In this document: piece after piece, positions 30,111 to 38,485 of the stretch
How positions within the stretch are numbered: position 1 is the stretch's first letter
How the letters are laid out: each line of letters opens with the position of its first letter
Assembly: GCF_009763805.1 (NCBI RefSeq)
Contig: NZ_CP046804.1
Coordinates: forward strand, 434,001 to 498,000
Length of the DNA stretch: 64,000 nt
Direction of reading: 5' to 3'
Source: Vibrio cidicii
GTDB lineage: Bacteria > Pseudomonadota > Gammaproteobacteria > Enterobacterales > Vibrionaceae
Made by a program: the position numbers and the translations under genes
The notes under the pieces: model-generated
Databases searched by the model: none
What the model saw: only the letters and a program-made list of their open reading frames with translations
What the model was told of the DNA's origin: nothing

Positions 30111-30216
30111 AATAGGACACCTTATGCTTTCATGTTAGGACGCCATATGGTTTTGCACTGTTCTTAACTAATTGATTCGTAGTCGGGTGTTAGGACATCT
30201 TATGGTTTCAGCGACA
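30111..30216 (-). mobile_element. Terminal end of the Tn7-like I-F3 transposon, three TnsB-type sites
   Basis: Read on the reverse strand from 30216, the end begins TGTCGCTGAAACCATAAGAT and runs on to CCTAACACCC. From memory, the Tn6677 end shares the TGT start, the ACCATAA-ATG core and the ACACCC, in the same spacing. Three copies of the core lie in one orientation: forward-strand TAGGACATCTTATGGTTT at 30191-30208, TAGGACGCCATATGGTTT at 30136-30153 and TAGGACACCTTATGCTTT at 30113-30130. The gaps (55 then 23 bases between equivalent points) are like a Tn7-type end. The expected 5-bp duplication would be ATTGA (30217-30221); its partner is not in the window. Confidence 0.82.
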
Positions 30217-30220
30217 ATTG

Positions 30221-30260
30221 AAGCCTGCAATATATGTTCGCATAAATTGCAGGCTTTTTC
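30221..30260 (+). terminator. Orphan terminator just outside the transposon end
   Basis: A perfect 10-bp stem AAGCCTGCAA / TTGCAGGCTT (30221-30230 and 30247-30256) is followed by a T run. No gene lies upstream of it within the flank, because the transposon ends five bases before it. It fits the terminator of the attachment-site gene, split from its gene by the insertion. Confidence 0.75.
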
Positions 30261-30278
30261 GTTTTTCTTACCCAATAA

Positions 30279-30298
30279 AGCCTCCTAAGCAGGAGGCT
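30279..30298 (-). terminator. Terminator of terC
   Basis: The stem AGCCTCCT-AAGC-AGGAGGCT is 21 bases past the terC stop codon, with a T-rich tract on the reverse strand. Confidence 0.6.
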
Positions 30299-30318
30299 GT
30301 CGGTGTTAGCTCGTGCTG

Positions 30319-30556
30319 TTAAGGCATTTTAATCAGCCGGAAACGGGCATTGCGAATACGCTTAACCGTTTGTTCTTTCAACTGATTCTTCTTGACCTGT
30401 ATATGACACAACTCGAGGATTAAACCAAATGCCATGGCAAAGTAGACGTAGCCTTTATTCACATGAATATCTAAACCTTCCGCCATCAGTAATCCGCCGA
30501 GGAGCACCAAAAATAGCAAGGCTAACGTTTTGAATCCTGGGTATTGAGTCACAAGA
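30319..30556 (-). pseudogene. terC: terC, 3' part, cut by IS21
   Basis: The C-terminal 78 or so residues of a TerC-family integral membrane protein (TQYPGFKTLALLFLVLLGGL, then GYVYFAMAFGLILELCHIQV). The N-terminal part lies at 33151-33686. Removing the IS21 element and one ACAAGA copy joins KINDL to VTQYPGFK in frame, giving a normal-length TerC. The fragment ends with a basic tail and its own terminator. The break is insertional, not a base error. Confidence 0.88.
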
Positions 30557-30786
30557 TGCATATTTCGGAGCATTCCGATCAGTCATTTCGGGATTATCCG
30601 ATCACCCATTTCGGTTTAAACCGATCACTGATTCCGCGATTATCCGATCACTTTTAGCCTCACTCCGAAATCGGTGATCGGAATAGCGAAAACCCCGATC
30701 GGAATGCCCGAAATCCTACCTTTTTCTCTTTTAAATCAATAGCTCGCTATTCTTTACTTCTTAAACAAGAACGTAAGGAAGCGACC

Positions 30787-32319
30787 ATGGCCAAAAAGAG
30801 AACTCCAATGAACAAAATCAAAGAGGTATTACGCCTTAAGTACGACTGCGGTCTCTCAAATCGCAGCATCGCTTCTTGCCTGAAACTCGGCCCGTCCACC
30901 ATATCGGAACTCCTTACTCGCTTTAAACAAAGCCAACTTGGTTGGCCTCTGCCTGAAAGTTGCAGCGATGCTGATCTCACGCAAGCGCTGTATCACGGTA
31001 AGAAAGCCAGTCGCGATAAAGTCATGCCAGACTTCACGCAATACGCAGTCGAACTCAGACGTAAAGGCATGACGAAGATGTTGCTCTGGCAGGAATATCA
31101 TGAGCAATATCAAGAGAAAGCTTACGCTTACACTCAGTTCTGCGAGCACTTCACTCGCTGGCTCAAAACCCAAAAGCGCAGCATGCGCCAGCTTCATGTG
31201 GCGGGTGATAAGCTGTTTATCGATTACTGTGGCCCTCGGCTTCAGGTGGTGAACCCTGACACAGGCGAAGTGCGCGAAGCCGAAGTGTTCGTGGCGACCT
31301 TAGGTGCGTCCAACTACACCTATGTGGAAGCCTTCCCCAGCCAAGGAAAGTCTTACTGGCTAGAGGCGCATGCCAATGCGTTCGAGCACTTCGGTGGCGT
31401 CCCCCATCTCTTGGTTCCCGACAATCTGCGTAGCGCGGTCAGTAAAGCGAATCGCTATGAGCCAAGACTGAACGACAGCTATCAGAAACTGGCCAATCAC
31501 TATCAAACCGCCGTGATGCCTGCTCGCCCTTACAAACCGAAAGACAAAGCCAAGGCGGAGAATGCGGTGCTCCTCGTCGAACGCTGGATCATGATGCGGC
31601 TTCGCCACCAAACCTTCTATACCTTCAAAGAGCTGAATCTCGCTATCCGAGCGCTGATGGATGAGTTAAACCAACGTGAGATGAAACAGTATGGCGCGAG
31701 TCGCAAAGCCTTGTTCGACAAACTCGATAAACCTGCATTAAAGCCGCTACCCAAGCAGCGATACCTCTATACCGAAACGAGACAAGCCAAGGTTGGGCCT
31801 GACTATCACGTCGAATATCGCCGTCACTACTACTCGGTTCCCCATCAACTGGTTGGCCACCACGTCGAGCTGGAAGCCTCCAACCGTCTGGTGCAGATCT
31901 ACCATCAAGGTAACTTGGTCGCCCAGCATCCACGCAGTCAAAGAGAGCGCGGAAACAGCACCCAACCAGAGCACATGCCGAGTCATCATCAACATCAGAA
32001 GTGGTCGCCTGGACGCTTGCTCAACTGGGGAGCCAATATCGGCCCTGCCACCCGAGAAGTCGTCAATAAGATGCTGAACGCCAAACCTCATCCAGAGCAG
32101 GCCTATCGTTCCTGTCTTGGGTTACTCAACCTGAGTAAAGCCCATGGTGAATCACGCCTAGAGCAAGCCTGTAAAGATGCGCTGATGCTGACAAAACCGA
32201 ACTACACCTTCATCAATAATCTGCTGAAAAACAATCGCGAGGGGCAACTGAGTAAAGATAAAGCGAATACACCGAACCTTGTTCACAGCAATGTTCGTGG
32301 CCCGAACTGTTATCACTAG
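30787..32319 (+). CDS. istA: IS21-family transposase IstA
   Basis: DDE integrase-type transposase of 510 residues. The N-terminal helix-turn-helix has LSNRSIASCLKLGPSTISEL. The catalytic core has LFIDYCGPRL (first Asp), VPDNLRSAV (second Asp) and a glutamate in KAKAENAVLLVERW. A C-terminal Mu-type beta domain carries YSVPHQLVGHHVEL. ATG 30787. Its frame is intact, and istB follows after ten bases. Confidence 0.95.
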   Translation: MAKKRTPMNKIKEVLRLKYDCGLSNRSIASCLKLGPSTISELLTRFKQSQLGWPLPESCSDADLTQALYHGKKASRDKVMPDFTQYAVELRRKGMTKMLLWQEYHEQYQEKAYAYTQFCEHFTRWLKTQKRSMRQLHVAGDKLFIDYCGPRLQVVNPDTGEVREAEVFVATLGASNYTYVEAFPSQGKSYWLEAHANAFEHFGGVPHLLVPDNLRSAVSKANRYEPRLNDSYQKLANHYQTAVMPARPYKPKDKAKAENAVLLVERWIMMRLRHQTFYTFKELNLAIRALMDELNQREMKQYGASRKALFDKLDKPALKPLPKQRYLYTETRQAKVGPDYHVEYRRHYYSVPHQLVGHHVELEASNRLVQIYHQGNLVAQHPRSQRERGNSTQPEHMPSHHQHQKWSPGRLLNWGANIGPATREVVNKMLNAKPHPEQAYRSCLGLLNLSKAHGESRLEQACKDALMLTKPNYTFINNLLKNNREGQLSKDKANTPNLVHSNVRGPNCYH

Positions 32320-32329
32320 GAGAAAGGAT

Positions 32330-33071
32330 ATGAACACACTCAATGACCAACTCAAAACCCTGCGCTTAAGTCATGCGGCGAAAGCGTTAGAGCAGCAACA
32401 AGAGCAACTGACCACCTACGCAGAGCTGGACTTCGAGGAAAGGTTAAGCCTGCTTCTGGAAAGTGAAATCTTGAATCGTAATCAGAGCAAAATCCAACGC
32501 TTAAAACAACAAGCCAAGCTGAGAGTGGATGCTCAGCCGAGCCAACTCATCTACAAGGAGGGGCGAAACCTCAACCGCAAACAGATGAGTGAACTTCTGA
32601 CGGGGAGTTATCTGCACAAGCACCAGAACATTTTGATCACAGGCCCAACAGGTGCAGGCAAAACCTATCTTGGCTGCGCTCTGGCAAGTAGCGCCTGCGA
32701 CCAACAGCAAACCGTCAGATACTACCGATTAACTCGCTTGCTCGATGACCTGACCGCAGGTCGTCTGGATGGTAGCTATCAAAAGCAACTTCAATCCCTA
32801 GCTAAAAAAGCGCTGCTTATCCTCGACGACTGGGGAATGGAAAAACTGACTCAAGAGCATGCGGGTCACTTGTTAGAAGTGCTTGAAGACCGCTACCAAA
32901 ACAGCAGCACAATCGTCATCAGTCAGTTACCTGTAAAGGAGTGGTACAACATGATCGGCAACGCCACCGTCGCAGACGCTCTCATGGATAGGCTGGTACA
33001 CAATAGTCATCGAATAGAAACTGGGCGGTGAGTCAATGAGAAAACTGGCGCAATCCGATCACTTAGAGTAA
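32330..33071 (+). CDS. istB: IS21 helper ATPase IstB, frame broken near the end
   Basis: AAA+ helper of IstA, about 246 residues when joined. Walker A is GPTGAGKTYLG (about 104-114) and Walker B is LLILDDWGME (about 163-172). The N-terminal part LKTLRLSHAAKALEQQ is typical. The current frame stops at 33031 after HRIETGR. Dropping one A near 33018 gives the family ending HRIELGGESMRK and a stop at 33071. The start at ATG 32330 has AGGAG ahead of it, ten bases after istA. Confidence 0.92.
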
Positions 33072-33150
33072 AAATAGGAAGAGAGAAAAACGGCAGGATC
33101 AGGTGATCGGAATAAACCGAAACGAGCGATCGCAATCACCGAAATACGCA

Positions 33151-33686
33151 ACAAGATCGTTAATCTTCTCTGCCGTCAGGATCATGATAACCGCAGAGAC
33201 CAAAATAGCCGCAACCATCACCGGAATTTCGGAGGTGAGTCCCACCGCTGTAATCACAGAGTCCATCGAAAAGACGGCATCCACCGCAACTATTTGCAAC
33301 AAGACAACGGCTAATCCGGTTTTGACTTTCGTCGAATGTGCGGATTCAGTATGTCTCAACCAAGCCCAAAGTTCTTTTGCGCTCTTGGCCAAAAGAAATG
33401 CACCACCTAACAACATGATCATATCTCGCCCTGTTAGCGTCATGTACGTCGAAGTTAGTATTGGTTGCGTTAGGGACATAACCCATGAAATAGAGAAAAC
33501 AAGCACAATACGTGTGATGACGGCTAAACCGATACCTAAGTTTCTGGCCATCTTTCGTTGGCTTTGAGGTAAACGTTCGCACAGAACTGAAATAAAAACG
33601 ACATTATCTATGCCGAGCACGACTTCTAGGAAAAGAAGCGTAGCAAAAATCGCTAAAATTTCAGGTTGTAGGAAGGGTTCTAACAT
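33151..33686 (-). pseudogene. terC: terC, 5' part, cut by IS21
   Basis: The N-terminal 178 or so residues of a TerC/Alx-type membrane protein, a family linked to metal (often manganese) export and tellurite resistance. Visible features: FLEVVLGIDNVVFISVL with the conserved acidic GIDN motif, VDAVFSMDSVITAVGLT with a second acidic motif in a membrane helix, and IMILTAEKINDL just before the insertion. Start ATG at 33686 with GAGGAG upstream. The gene is inactivated unless the IS21 excises. Confidence 0.9.
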
Positions 33687-34388
33687 AAGGATAGCTCCTC
33701 AGTTAGATAGGATAACGTGATGTAAGGTCGCCTAAAAGGGTCGGCCATGGTTTTTAACTACCTCTGCTATGTTGATTTGACCGTTGAAGTTAATCACCGC
33801 ATGAAAAAGAGTTCAACTGGGGAATGTGTAACATTGTGTGAATATTGATATTTATGATTACCCATTAAATATCATTTCTAATTATTGAAGAGGCATTTTG
33901 TATTTTATCGGTGGATGTTTTTACAAAGCCAAATAATAAGGAATTGCTATTATTTTGAGAGAAGTGTGACGAGGGATAAACACCCACATCAGATAAGGCA
34001 AGCTTATTGGATAGAGTCAGTGTACATCCGGAAATATTTGCAGTGAGGTGTAATCCGCCTTGGCTCGGGATACGATATAAGCCATTTATATCATCGATGA
34101 ACTTAACAAGCTGGTGGTATTTTTCGCCCTGTGCATGCGTGCTTGGTGGCGGGAATCATCTTATCCATGCGATCCGTCGCAATCAAGTCATCAAGATTTT
34201 GCGGTTTAACAACGCGGTGTATGGGTTGAGCACAGGTCAGTTTTCGTCAATGAGTGAGCAAAGGTTTATTGCAAAATCCTGCCCTGAGGGATCGCCAGAT
34301 CATTTGACCAGATTCTTGATGATCAGAAGCGCCTTAGCATTGAGAAGCATGGCCAAGGCGAGCTTCATGCACTACTCAAAAAAGAGAG
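33687..34388. other. Intergenic region upstream of terC, no clear gene
   Basis: About 700 bases. The first 130 would be the terC 5' leader on the reverse strand. The rest has open stretches in several frames (34007-34471 +), but none has a ribosome site or any family resemblance. Confidence 0.5.
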
Positions 34389-35351
34389 CTATGAACGCGT
34401 GTGCTGATGTTGCTCCAAAAATCCGACTGCCCTTGTATTCTCTCGTCTATCGGCATCGCGCAGCGCTTTAATATCTTTGGATGGCGGTGCACCAAACAGG
34501 CGGCTGTACTCGCGGCTAAATTGGGATGGGCTTTCGTAACCCACGCGAAACGTAGTCGCCATCGCATCAAGATTTTCGGTCAGCATCAAGCGGCGGGCTT
34601 CACTTAAACGCAGTTTCTTCTGAAATTGCAGCGGGGTCATCGACGTCATGGCGCGAAAGTGGGTGTAAAACGATGACTTGCTCATCCCGGTATAAGAGGC
34701 TAATTCGCCCACGCTCAGTGGTTTGACAAAGTTGCTTTTCAGCCAATCGATCGCTTTGGCAACCTGGTGACTATGGCTACCAGCGGTGACAATTTGGTTC
34801 AGGCGCGCACCTTGTTCTGAAGTGAGCAGACGATAGAAAATTTCTCGTTTAATCACAGGAGCGAGAATCTTGATGCTCGCCGGATCATCCTGCAATGCCA
34901 TCAGACGTATGAAAGCATTCAACAGCGGTTCAGAGAGCTCGCCAACCGCTATCCCTTTTTGTGCTTCATTGCTGGAATTAAACGACAGCTCCGCCTCGGT
35001 GATGAGCTGTGAGATCTCCTGCAAGTCGAGTTCCATTACCAGTCCAAGGTAAGGGGAATCCTCACTGGCTTCCATGATGTTGGCAATAATAGGCAAATCA
35101 ACGGAGGAGATAAGAAAGTGGTTTGCATCATAAACAAAACTCTCCTCGCCAAGTAAAACGCGCTTTTTTCCCTGTGCAATCAAACAAATGCTCGATTTAT
35201 GCGTGTAGCTGGTTGGGGAAGTTGGTGATTTCCAGTGACTTAGGTGCACGCCCGGAATGGCGGTTTCAAACTGATTGGCGCTGGGCGTCCATTTTTCGAT
35301 TTGTTTAGCGAAAACTTCAGTGGCTTGCGCCAAAGCATTTGAATCTTTCAT
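34389..35351 (-). CDS. AraC-family regulator (YqhC-like)
   Basis: 320 residues. An N-terminal AraC_N-type sensor (about 25-180: SSICLIAQGKKRVLLGEESF, FLISSVDLPIIANI) is followed by a two-HTH AraC domain (about 205-300) with LSVGELASYTGMSKSSFYTH and FRVGYESPSQFSREYSRLFG. E. coli YqhC, with the same architecture, senses aldehydes. It is divergent from the cupin gene across a 460-base intergenic region and probably controls the cupin/cyclophilin/hydrolase genes. The frame is intact. Confidence 0.9.
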   Translation of the reverse strand: MKDSNALAQATEVFAKQIEKWTPSANQFETAIPGVHLSHWKSPTSPTSYTHKSSICLIAQGKKRVLLGEESFVYDANHFLISSVDLPIIANIMEASEDSPYLGLVMELDLQEISQLITEAELSFNSSNEAQKGIAVGELSEPLLNAFIRLMALQDDPASIKILAPVIKREIFYRLLTSEQGARLNQIVTAGSHSHQVAKAIDWLKSNFVKPLSVGELASYTGMSKSSFYTHFRAMTSMTPLQFQKKLRLSEARRLMLTENLDAMATTFRVGYESPSQFSREYSRLFGAPPSKDIKALRDADRRENTRAVGFLEQHQHTRS

Positions 35352-35812
35352 TTAGGCTCCCTGTATGAGGTCACGGCCATTCGCGCGGATTCGGACGCTC
35401 GCACTGATAACGGATGCTTGTAGTTATAACAGCAAATGTGCGTTTGTAAAGAATATCAGGCAAGGAGAAGCCACGTAAATCTGCGACGTAGCAGAGAGGA
35501 TTTTTCCGTCTCGCATCAAGAAAAGGGCATTGTTCTTATCTTTTGTTGTTAATAATTAAATACTTATTGATTGGTGTTTGCTCAGTGTTACCTTGAAAGA
35601 AGATTGATTTCCTTACGGTATATTGAACTTAGACTGGAAGAAAAGGCAAGAATTAGCGTTGATTAGGCTAACAAGATTCCATAGATCGGGCGTACATTTA
35701 GTTCTACTGAAGAGGAATCTGCAATGGCGGTCAAGGTCAATAACTCGCAGTGAGCGAATTTTTGTATCACCGTCTGGATTTTTGCGTTAACCAAGAGTAA
35801 CTGGAGTCAGCA
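35352..35812. promoter_or_regulatory. Divergent control region between araC-type and cupin genes
   Basis: 460 bases of AT-rich DNA with promoters expected in both directions. I could not single out an AraC-type direct repeat with confidence. Confidence 0.4.
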
Positions 35813-36259
35813 ATGAACAATGAAGCAAACACTTTTATTCCCGAAGAACTGAAAGCCGGCCTATTTACTGGCAGAGGGCTTTTTGATTTTGGTGAAAAAA
35901 ACGTCGCGTATGCGGACTACTTCACCGGAACCAGTTACTTGGCTTTGCTCAACTTGCCGGGATTGATTGTTGTGAATGTGACTTTTGAACCCGGCTGCCG
36001 CAACTTTTGGCATATTCACCACAAAGGTGGGCAAATCCTGCTTGTCACGGCTGGCCGTGGTTGGTACCAAGAAGAGGGCAAACCCGCACAAGAGCTCCAT
36101 CCTGGCGATGTGGTGCACATTGCACCGGGCACTAAACACTGGCATGGCGCGGCCAAAGACAGTTGGTTTGCTCATGTCGCGATTGAAATTCCAGCAGAAG
36201 GCTCAAGCAACGAATGGTGTGAGCCCGTTTCTGACCAAGATTACAACGCCTTGCAATAA
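35813..36259 (+). CDS. Cupin-domain protein
   Basis: Single-domain cupin of 148 residues. Metal-site motif 1 is FWHIHHKGGQILLV (about 66-79), with Gln where many cupins have Glu. Motif 2 is HIAPGTKHWHGA (about 102-113). Small cupins of this type often accompany carboxymuconolactone-decarboxylase-like or aldehyde-responsive genes. It is first in a rightward set with a cyclophilin-like gene and a hydrolase, opposite the AraC regulator. The start is ATG 35813, GGAG upstream. The substrate is unknown. Confidence 0.87.
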   Translation: MNNEANTFIPEELKAGLFTGRGLFDFGEKNVAYADYFTGTSYLALLNLPGLIVVNVTFEPGCRNFWHIHHKGGQILLVTAGRGWYQEEGKPAQELHPGDVVHIAPGTKHWHGAAKDSWFAHVAIEIPAEGSSNEWCEPVSDQDYNALQ

Positions 36260-36268
36260 GCACCAACG

Positions 36269-36722
36269 ATGAAAAAGTTACGCTATCGGTATGGTGCACT
36301 CACCTTGCTTAGCATATGCACGCTATTGTCTGCGAAAGCTATTGCTGCGACCCACGTCGGAGAAACCCACGATGAAGATACGTTTTATTTTTAACGATCG
36401 CACGGTGACGGCAACACTGGAAGATTCACTGTCCACTCAGGATTTCCTTCGCCAGTTACCGCTGACCGTTGAGCTGGAAGATTACGCCCGCACAGAGAAG
36501 ATTGCCTATTTGCCAAGTAAGTTAACCCGTGAGGGCGCGCCATCTGGTACCAGTTCAAAAGCGGGCGATATTTCCTACTATGCACCATGGGGGAATCTGG
36601 TCATATTCTATCGAGACTTCGGTTATGCCGCTGGCCTGATTAAATTGGGCCAACTCGATAGCGGACTTGAGCGTTTTACTGATAATGGATCAATGAAAGT
36701 GACTATCGAAAGGTTTGAATAA
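36269..36722 (+). CDS. Secreted cyclophilin-like protein, frame broken
   Basis: The reading from ATG 36269 gives a signal peptide (MKKLRYRYGALTLLSICTLL, then SAKAIAA) and stops at 36394. The next frame carries the cyclophilin-like fold: MKIRFIFNDRTVTATLEDS, DFLRQLPLTVELEDY, KIAYLP, YYAPWGNLVIFYRDFGY and LGQLDSG. One extra base near 36360-36368 explains the split. Rebuilt length is about 150 residues. Alternatively the ATG at 36371 starts a cytoplasmic protein. This family sits beside yqhC-like regulators. The function is unknown. Confidence 0.75.
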
Positions 36723-37090
36723 CCCCGAAAGAGCAGTCTGAGAATTATTTTTCGCGCAGTGCTATGGGTATGATTTTAGTTTGTCAGGCATAGAAATTAA
36801 CCGCGACTTTATTAAAATATAACACTGATTAAAGACAGATAATACTATTGATAAGTAATTCTTAGCCATAAATTTATTTTCGGATAAATTTGGGGGGTTA
36901 GGTAATGATAAATATTATCTTTCTACCGACATATACCTAATAAAAAGTGAAAATAGAACTGACTTTAAAGAGAAAAGTCTCGTAATTTTCCATCAGGATT
37001 TTTATATTAAATTACTGATTAAACCGTATTTGATGATATTCAATGGCAATGTTTTTGTCATTTGGAATGTCATTAATAGGAGATTTAACA
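36723..37090. other. AT-rich intergenic stretch
   Basis: About 370 bases of strongly AT-rich DNA between the cyclophilin-like gene and the hydrolase. It probably holds the hydrolase promoter. No gene is seen. Confidence 0.45.
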
Positions 37091-38206
37091 ATGAATTCAA
37101 ACAATAAAATGGCAATGAGCGAAAACGCAGAAAAAGCGCCAAATGAAGGACGCCGAGACGTCCTCAAATTAGCAGGCGCAGGTTTAGTAACATTAGGAGT
37201 AGCGTCTATGACATCAAATAAAGTGATGGCCCAATCAGAACTCAAACTCAGTGATGAGTGGGATAAAACATTTACTAAAAGCGATAAAGTAGAGCATAAA
37301 AAAGTCACCTTTAACAACCGTTATGGTATTACCTTGGCTGCCGACCTCTATCAACCTAAAAATGCCAGCGGTAAGCTTGCTGCTTTGGTATTAAGTGGTC
37401 CGTTTGGGGCGGTGAAAGAGCAATCCTCGGGCTTATATGCACAAACGATGGCAGAGCGCGGATTCGTGACTCTCGCATTTGACCCTTCTTACACGGGTGA
37501 AAGCGGCGGTGAACCACGCAACGTGGCATCGCCAGACATCAACACCGAAGATTTCAGCGCCGCAGTCGATTTCGTTGGCTTACTGCCGAATGTGGATCGT
37601 GAACGAATCGGCGTGATTGGCATTTGCGGCTGGGGCGGTATGGCTCTTAACGCCGTAGCAGTCGACAAACGGGTGAAAGCGGTGGCGGTTAGCACCATGT
37701 ATGACATGACTCGGGTGATGTCAAAAGGCTATAACGATAGCGTAACACAGGAGCAGCGAGCCGCGGCACTTGAGCAACTGAGCCAACAACGTTGGGCTGA
37801 TGCCGAAAAAGGTCAACCCGCTTACGGCCCAGTGTCGCTTGAGCTGAAAGGCGGTGAGCCGCAGTTTGTGGTTGAGTATGCGGCGTACTACAAGTCACCT
37901 GAGCGCGGCTTCCACCCTCGTGCGATCAATTCCAACGCCTCATGGACCTTGACTACGCCACTGTCGTTTATGAACATGCCCATCCTAACGTACATCGCAG
38001 AGATCTCGCCTCGTCCGGTGCTGTTTATTCATGGAGAGAAGGCCCACTCTCGTTATTTCAGCGAAACCGCTTTTGAAGCGGCTGCAGAGCCAAAAGAGCT
38101 GATGATTATACCGGGAGCCAACCACACCGATCTGTACGACCAGATGGATGTGATCCCATTTGACAAAATGACTTCATTTTTCCAGCAACATCTGAGTAAA
38201 AGCTGA
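37091..38206 (+). CDS. Tat-exported alpha/beta hydrolase with cysteine nucleophile
   Basis: About 371 residues. The N-terminal twin-arginine signal is GRRDVLKLAGAGLVTLGVAS, then an AQA-like site (MAQS). The hydrolase domain has the oxyanion region LVLSGPFGAVKEQ, nucleophile elbow GICGWGG at about 177-183 (Cys in place of Ser, as in dienelactone hydrolases) and the catalytic His in GANHTDLYD at about 343. I chose ATG 37091, with AGGAG ahead, over 37043. It is likely regulated with the neighbouring cupin by the AraC protein. The substrate is unknown. Confidence 0.85.
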   Translation: MNSNNKMAMSENAEKAPNEGRRDVLKLAGAGLVTLGVASMTSNKVMAQSELKLSDEWDKTFTKSDKVEHKKVTFNNRYGITLAADLYQPKNASGKLAALVLSGPFGAVKEQSSGLYAQTMAERGFVTLAFDPSYTGESGGEPRNVASPDINTEDFSAAVDFVGLLPNVDRERIGVIGICGWGGMALNAVAVDKRVKAVAVSTMYDMTRVMSKGYNDSVTQEQRAAALEQLSQQRWADAEKGQPAYGPVSLELKGGEPQFVVEYAAYYKSPERGFHPRAINSNASWTLTTPLSFMNMPILTYIAEISPRPVLFIHGEKAHSRYFSETAFEAAAEPKELMIIPGANHTDLYDQMDVIPFDKMTSFFQQHLSKS

Positions 38207-38290
38207 AGTTGACTTTTCGAGTCGATGACGATCTCGCGAGATGAATAGGTCGAAATGAACGTTTTCTGATAGACAAATCATCTACCCCGA

Positions 38291-38332
38291 AAAAACACCT
38301 GTATTGCTCCCCCGAGCAAGGCAGGTGTTTTT
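38291..38332 (+). terminator. Intrinsic terminator after the hydrolase gene
   Basis: An 11-bp stem AAAAACACCTG / CAGGTGTTTTT encloses an inner TTGCTC / GAGCAA hairpin and is followed by T-rich DNA. Confidence 0.85.
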
Positions 38333-38485
38333 GTTTGTAGCGAATGAGCCCAAAATTATGATCTTGCTTCGAATGTGAGAGGGGCTAAACATATTAAAAA
38401 AGTTTCTGTTATGTTAGCAATTTGTTGCGTATATTTCTCTATGAACTAAGGTTTTATGCATAACAATAATTAATGGTTGGTTGGT

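Larger units (their letters stand above)
17046..30216 (+). mobile_element. Type I-F3 CRISPR-associated transposon, minimum extent visible
   Basis: This spans the targeting module, CRISPR array, SMC-operon cargo and one end. The transposase genes tnsA, tnsB and tnsC and the opposite end are not seen anywhere in 1-17045. Either the element continues left beyond base 1, making the first 17 kb cargo, or the tnsABC half has been lost. No cas1, cas2 or cas3 is present, as expected for CASTs. Confidence 0.8.
30557..33150 (+). mobile_element. Complete IS21-family insertion sequence in terC
   Basis: 2594 bp. The ends begin TGCATATTTCGG on the left and TGCGTATTTCGG on the reverse of the right, each starting TG as IS21 ends do. 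Further copies of TTTCGG and CCGATCA lie just inside both ends, the multiple terminal repeats of this family. A 6-bp target duplication ACAAGA flanks it (30551-30556 and 33151-33156). It carries istA and istB in order. The intact ends and duplication suggest recent insertion. Confidence 0.93.

Noticed and set aside
34007..34471. 154-codon forward open frame left of the araC-type gene
   Set aside because: No ribosome site, no recognisable family, and it runs into the reverse-strand AraC gene.
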